Made by a program: the position numbers and the translations under genes. This document shows, piece by piece, positions 21,981 through 23,654 of a stretch of DNA of 23,654 nt (positions are counted from its first letter, which is position 1; each line of letters starts with the position of its first letter). Source of the stretch: Fimenecus sp964557975 (GTDB lineage: Bacteria > Bacillota > Clostridia > Oscillospirales > Acutalibacteraceae); the NCBI GenBank assembly GCA_964557975.1, contig CAZLCG010000029.1, positions 1 to 23,654 on the forward strand, read 5' to 3'. The notes under the pieces are model-generated. The model made no database searches and had not been told where the DNA came from. It was given only the letters and a program-made list of their open reading frames with translations.

Positions 21981-22634
21981 ATGTCACGCGACGAGTTAAT
22001 AAGCAATAATCTCGGTCTTGTCCGCTCATGCGCTAACCGATTCAGGGGTAGGGGTATCGAATATGACGATTTGTATGCCGCAGGCTGTTTGGGGCTTGTT
22101 AAAGCGGCGAACGGCTTTAATCCCGATTTGGGATTTCGGTTTTCAACCTATGCGGTGCCGGCGATTTTGGGAGAAATAAAACGGCTTTTCCGTGACGGAG
22201 GCACGGTTAAGGTCAGCCGCGCTTTAAAAGAAAAATCACGTTTTGCCGCGGCGGAAAAGGAAAGACTGACAGCGCAGCTTAACAGAGAGCCTACGGTGGG
22301 CGAGCTGGCTGAGGCTCTCGGCTGTGATTACTGCGAAGCGGCGGAGCTTCTTAATATTGCCATGCCGCCGCTGTCGCTTACGGCGACAGACGACGATGGA
22401 GAAAGGCAGATTGACGTTCCCGTTGACTCGGACGAGGAAAGCATTAACGATTCAATAGCGTTAAGGGATGTTATCTCGTCTTTGACGAGCGAAGAAAGGG
22501 AGCTTATCACGCTTCGTTACTATAACGGGCTTACTCAGGCGCTTACCGCCGAAAGGCTCGGACTTTCTCAGGTTCAGGTGTCGAGAAAGGAACGGGCGAT
22601 ACTTAAAAATATGCGAAAGAAGATGTCGGGTTAG
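21981..22634 (+). CDS. spoIIAC: sporulation sigma factor F
   Basis: A 217-residue sigma-70 family factor that starts forespore-specific transcription. Region 2 (YDDLYAAGCLGLVKAANGFN, then FRFSTYAVPAILGEIKRLFR with DGGTVKVSR) and region 4 (LGLSQVQVSRKERAIL) match SigF, and position after spoIIAA-spoIIAB supports that over SigG or SigB. Region 3 contains REPTVGELAEALG. The protein is about 35 residues shorter at the N-terminus than B. subtilis SigF; an in-frame stop 6 nt before the ATG shows no longer version exists. No good Shine-Dalgarno is seen, so coupling to spoIIAB is likely. A weak hairpin (CCGAAAT...ATTTCGG, 22655-22684) lies after the stop. Confidence 0.93.
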   Translation: MSRDELISNNLGLVRSCANRFRGRGIEYDDLYAAGCLGLVKAANGFNPDLGFRFSTYAVPAILGEIKRLFRDGGTVKVSRALKEKSRFAAAEKERLTAQLNREPTVGELAEALGCDYCEAAELLNIAMPPLSLTATDDDGERQIDVPVDSDEESINDSIALRDVISSLTSEERELITLRYYNGLTQALTAERLGLSQVQVSRKERAILKNMRKKMSG

Positions 22635-22715
22635 CCGAATGCCGTTTGTATATGCCGAAATGATTTGAAAAAAACAGATTTCGGTTTGCCGAACCGATAT
22701 TACCGCGAACAAGAA

Positions 22716-22741
22716 AACACCCCGCCGTGAAGCGAGGTGTT
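22716..22741 (-). terminator. terminator of the flavodoxin operon
   Basis: On the minus strand AACACC-T-CGC, 6-nt loop, GCG-G-GGTGTT (one T-G pair), then TTTTCTTG. It lies 20 nt after the flavodoxin stop codon. Confidence 0.8.
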
Positions 22742-22761
22742 CACTGTATACGATTTTTTAC

Positions 22762-23235
22762 TCAATGTGCTGCTGCCCATGTTTTCAGATCGGATTCGCT
22801 CACGCCGCTCCCGAAGCGTCTGCCCTCAAGCAGTGTTGCGCCCTTGCAGGAACTGGCAAGCTCCCTGTTGGTGTTTCCCATCCCGCTGCCGCCGGAGGTG
22901 GCAAAGGGAATGATTTTCTTTCCCGTCAGGTCATACTGCTCCAGAAAGGTGTTAATGACGGTGGGCGCAACATACCACCAAATCGGGAATCCAACGTAAA
23001 CTGTGTCATACTGCTCCATATTTTCCACACGGTTCGCGATTGCCGGACGGAATTTCTTGTCGTTCATCTCAATGGAGGAACGGCTTTTTTTATTCGTCCA
23101 ATCAAGGTCTGCCTTTGTGTATTTCCGCGCAGGGATGATCTCGTGCAAATCCGCTCCGATTGCCTTCGCCAGCCTTTTGGCAAGCTGCTCCGTCACACCG
23201 CTTGCCGAGAAATATGCTACCAGTGTTTTTGCCAT
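22762..23235 (-). CDS. flavodoxin-family protein
   Basis: A 157-residue FMN-binding electron carrier or quinone/FMN reductase-like protein. Seen: LVAYFSASGVTEQLAKRLAK at the N-terminus, where SASGVT is the FMN phosphate loop (a variant of the usual S/T-x-T-G-x-T), then YDTVYVGFPIWWYVAPTVINTFL with the isoalloxazine-side tryptophans, and PFATSGGSGMGNT. This matches the Flavodoxin_4 type common in gut Firmicutes beside cupin and hydrolase genes. GGAGG lies upstream of the ATG. It is the last gene of a minus-strand group and is followed by a terminator. The partner enzyme is unknown. Confidence 0.93.
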   Translation of the reverse strand: MAKTLVAYFSASGVTEQLAKRLAKAIGADLHEIIPARKYTKADLDWTNKKSRSSIEMNDKKFRPAIANRVENMEQYDTVYVGFPIWWYVAPTVINTFLEQYDLTGKKIIPFATSGGSGMGNTNRELASSCKGATLLEGRRFGSGVSESDLKTWAAAH

Positions 23236-23269
23236 TATCGTGTCCTCCTATCTTTTTTATATGCTCTTG

Positions 23270-23529
23270 TTACTTCAGATTTTCTTTGTAGAAAGAAACA
23301 ATCTTTTCAAAAGGAATAATATCCTTGCGGTCATACAGATCGGTATGGACTGCTCCTTCACTGCTCCGAACGGCCCCGCTACGGCAATCGCCGTCAGTTT
23401 GCCCTCGTAAGTTTTCGGCAGATACAAGTCACCTGCCAGCGTAATGCCGTAACGGTTGTGAAACTGCACCTTGGTGCGTGTTACCGTATCCCTCATCTGA
23501 AAAGAATATCCGTCATATTTTGCGTTCAT
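23270..23529 (-). pseudogene. alpha/beta hydrolase with internal deletion
   Basis: The ATG at 23529 has GGGAGG 8 nt upstream. The first 61 residues (YDGYSFQMRDTVTRTKVQFH, then GITLAGDLYLP and AIAVAGPFGAVKEQS) are the N-terminus of a YcjY/dienelactone-hydrolase-like enzyme. The frame then passes into unrelated residues (IPICMTARILFLL) and continues to a stop at 23275. In the next frame the same DNA reads AVHTDLYDRKDIIPFEKIVS and FYKENLK, ending at TAA 23270-23272: the normal C-terminus, with the His and Asp-Leu-Tyr-Asp motif. So roughly 200 central residues, including the nucleophile serine, are missing at a junction near 23349-23356, with a frame change. The product cannot be an active hydrolase. 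Confidence 0.85.
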
Positions 23530-23546
23530 TTTCTTATCCTCCCTAA

Positions 23547-23654
23547 TCACTTCAGCTTTCCGTATTGTTCATCGTCCACCGCTTCCAGCCACTCGTTGCT
23601 GCCGTTCTCGCCGGGAACCTCAATGGCGAGATGGGAGAACCAGCTGTCCGGCGC
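23547..23654 (-). CDS. cupin-domain protein, C-terminal end only
   Basis: Thirty-five codons and a TGA, entering from the right edge. APDSWFSHLAIEVPGENGSN followed by EWLEAVDDEQYGKL is the typical C-terminus of small cupin proteins of the carboxymuconolactone decarboxylase-associated/mandelonitrile-lyase-like group. It ends 17 nt before the hydrolase start, and the gap holds that gene's Shine-Dalgarno, so the three genes form one transcription unit. The substrate cannot be inferred. Confidence 0.75.
   Translation of the reverse strand, partial: APDSWFSHLAIEVPGENGSNEWLEAVDDEQYGKLK

Noticed and set aside
21215..22634. RsbV-RsbW-SigB stress module instead of spoIIA
   Set aside because: The anti-sigma factor carries SpoIIAB signatures (AQLDPT, PLFTT) and the sigma region 2/4 sequences follow SigF; no other Rsb regulators are present.
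22655..22684. Hairpin CCGAAAT...ATTTCGG as the spoIIA terminator
   Set aside because: Only 7 bp with a 16-nt loop and no T-tract after it; too weak to call.

Overview
The window looks like a chromosomal segment of a spore-forming Firmicute, most likely class Clostridia (a Ruminococcaceae/Oscillospiraceae-type gut anaerobe would fit). The evidence is an intact spoIIAA-spoIIAB-spoIIAC sporulation operon, a Firmicutes-type glnA, a cysteine-rich FeoA beside FeoB, strong Shine-Dalgarno sites with occasional TTG/GTG starts, and consensus sigma-A promoters. The genus is inference.

Layout. (1) 1-2535 is AT-rich, minus-strand, mobile-element-like DNA: the N-terminal part of a superfamily 1 (UvrD/helicase IV-like) helicase running off the left edge, a 60-residue excisionase/AlpA-like HTH protein directly before it with its own strong promoter, and a frameshifted tnpV. 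(2) 2662-4143 is glnA with its own promoter, a hairpin at the very start of its leader, and a terminator. (3) 4268-5403 is a CaCA-family cation antiporter gene with promoter and terminator. (4) 5440-9910 is carA-carB (carbamoyl phosphate synthase), with overlapping genes and a folded RNA element after carB. (5) 10123-18829 is a long same-strand cell-surface polysaccharide cluster: LCP-family ligase, rfbA, rfbD, rfbB, a stub of a dead glycosyltransferase, rfbC, three GT2 glycosyltransferases, a possible 58-residue membrane peptide, and a lipoprotein alpha/beta hydrolase. (6) 18899-21061 is feoA-feoB (ferrous iron uptake) on the minus strand, convergent with (5) and sharing a bidirectional terminator with it. 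(7) 21179-22634 is the spoIIA operon (anti-anti-sigma, anti-sigma, sigma-F). (8) 22716-23654 is a minus-strand group: the 3' end of a cupin gene, an internally deleted alpha/beta hydrolase, and a flavodoxin.

How the genes work together. RfbA, RfbB, RfbC and RfbD make dTDP-L-rhamnose from glucose-1-phosphate; the GT2 enzymes probably build a rhamnose-containing glycan, and the LCP protein would attach it to peptidoglycan. No flippase, ABC exporter or polymerase is present here, so export must be encoded elsewhere. CarAB feeds pyrimidine and arginine synthesis with glutamine-derived nitrogen, and glnA supplies that glutamine nearby, though as a separate transcription unit.

I did not find a clearly new multi-gene system. 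The points most worth a second look are the RNA element after carB with mutually exclusive pairings, the 5'-terminal hairpin in the glnA leader, the sigma-H-type promoter placed almost on the spoIIAA start codon, the six-cysteine FeoA N-terminus, the tandem 9-bp repeats abutting the LCP promoter, and three decayed genes (tnpV, GT2 stub, hydrolase).
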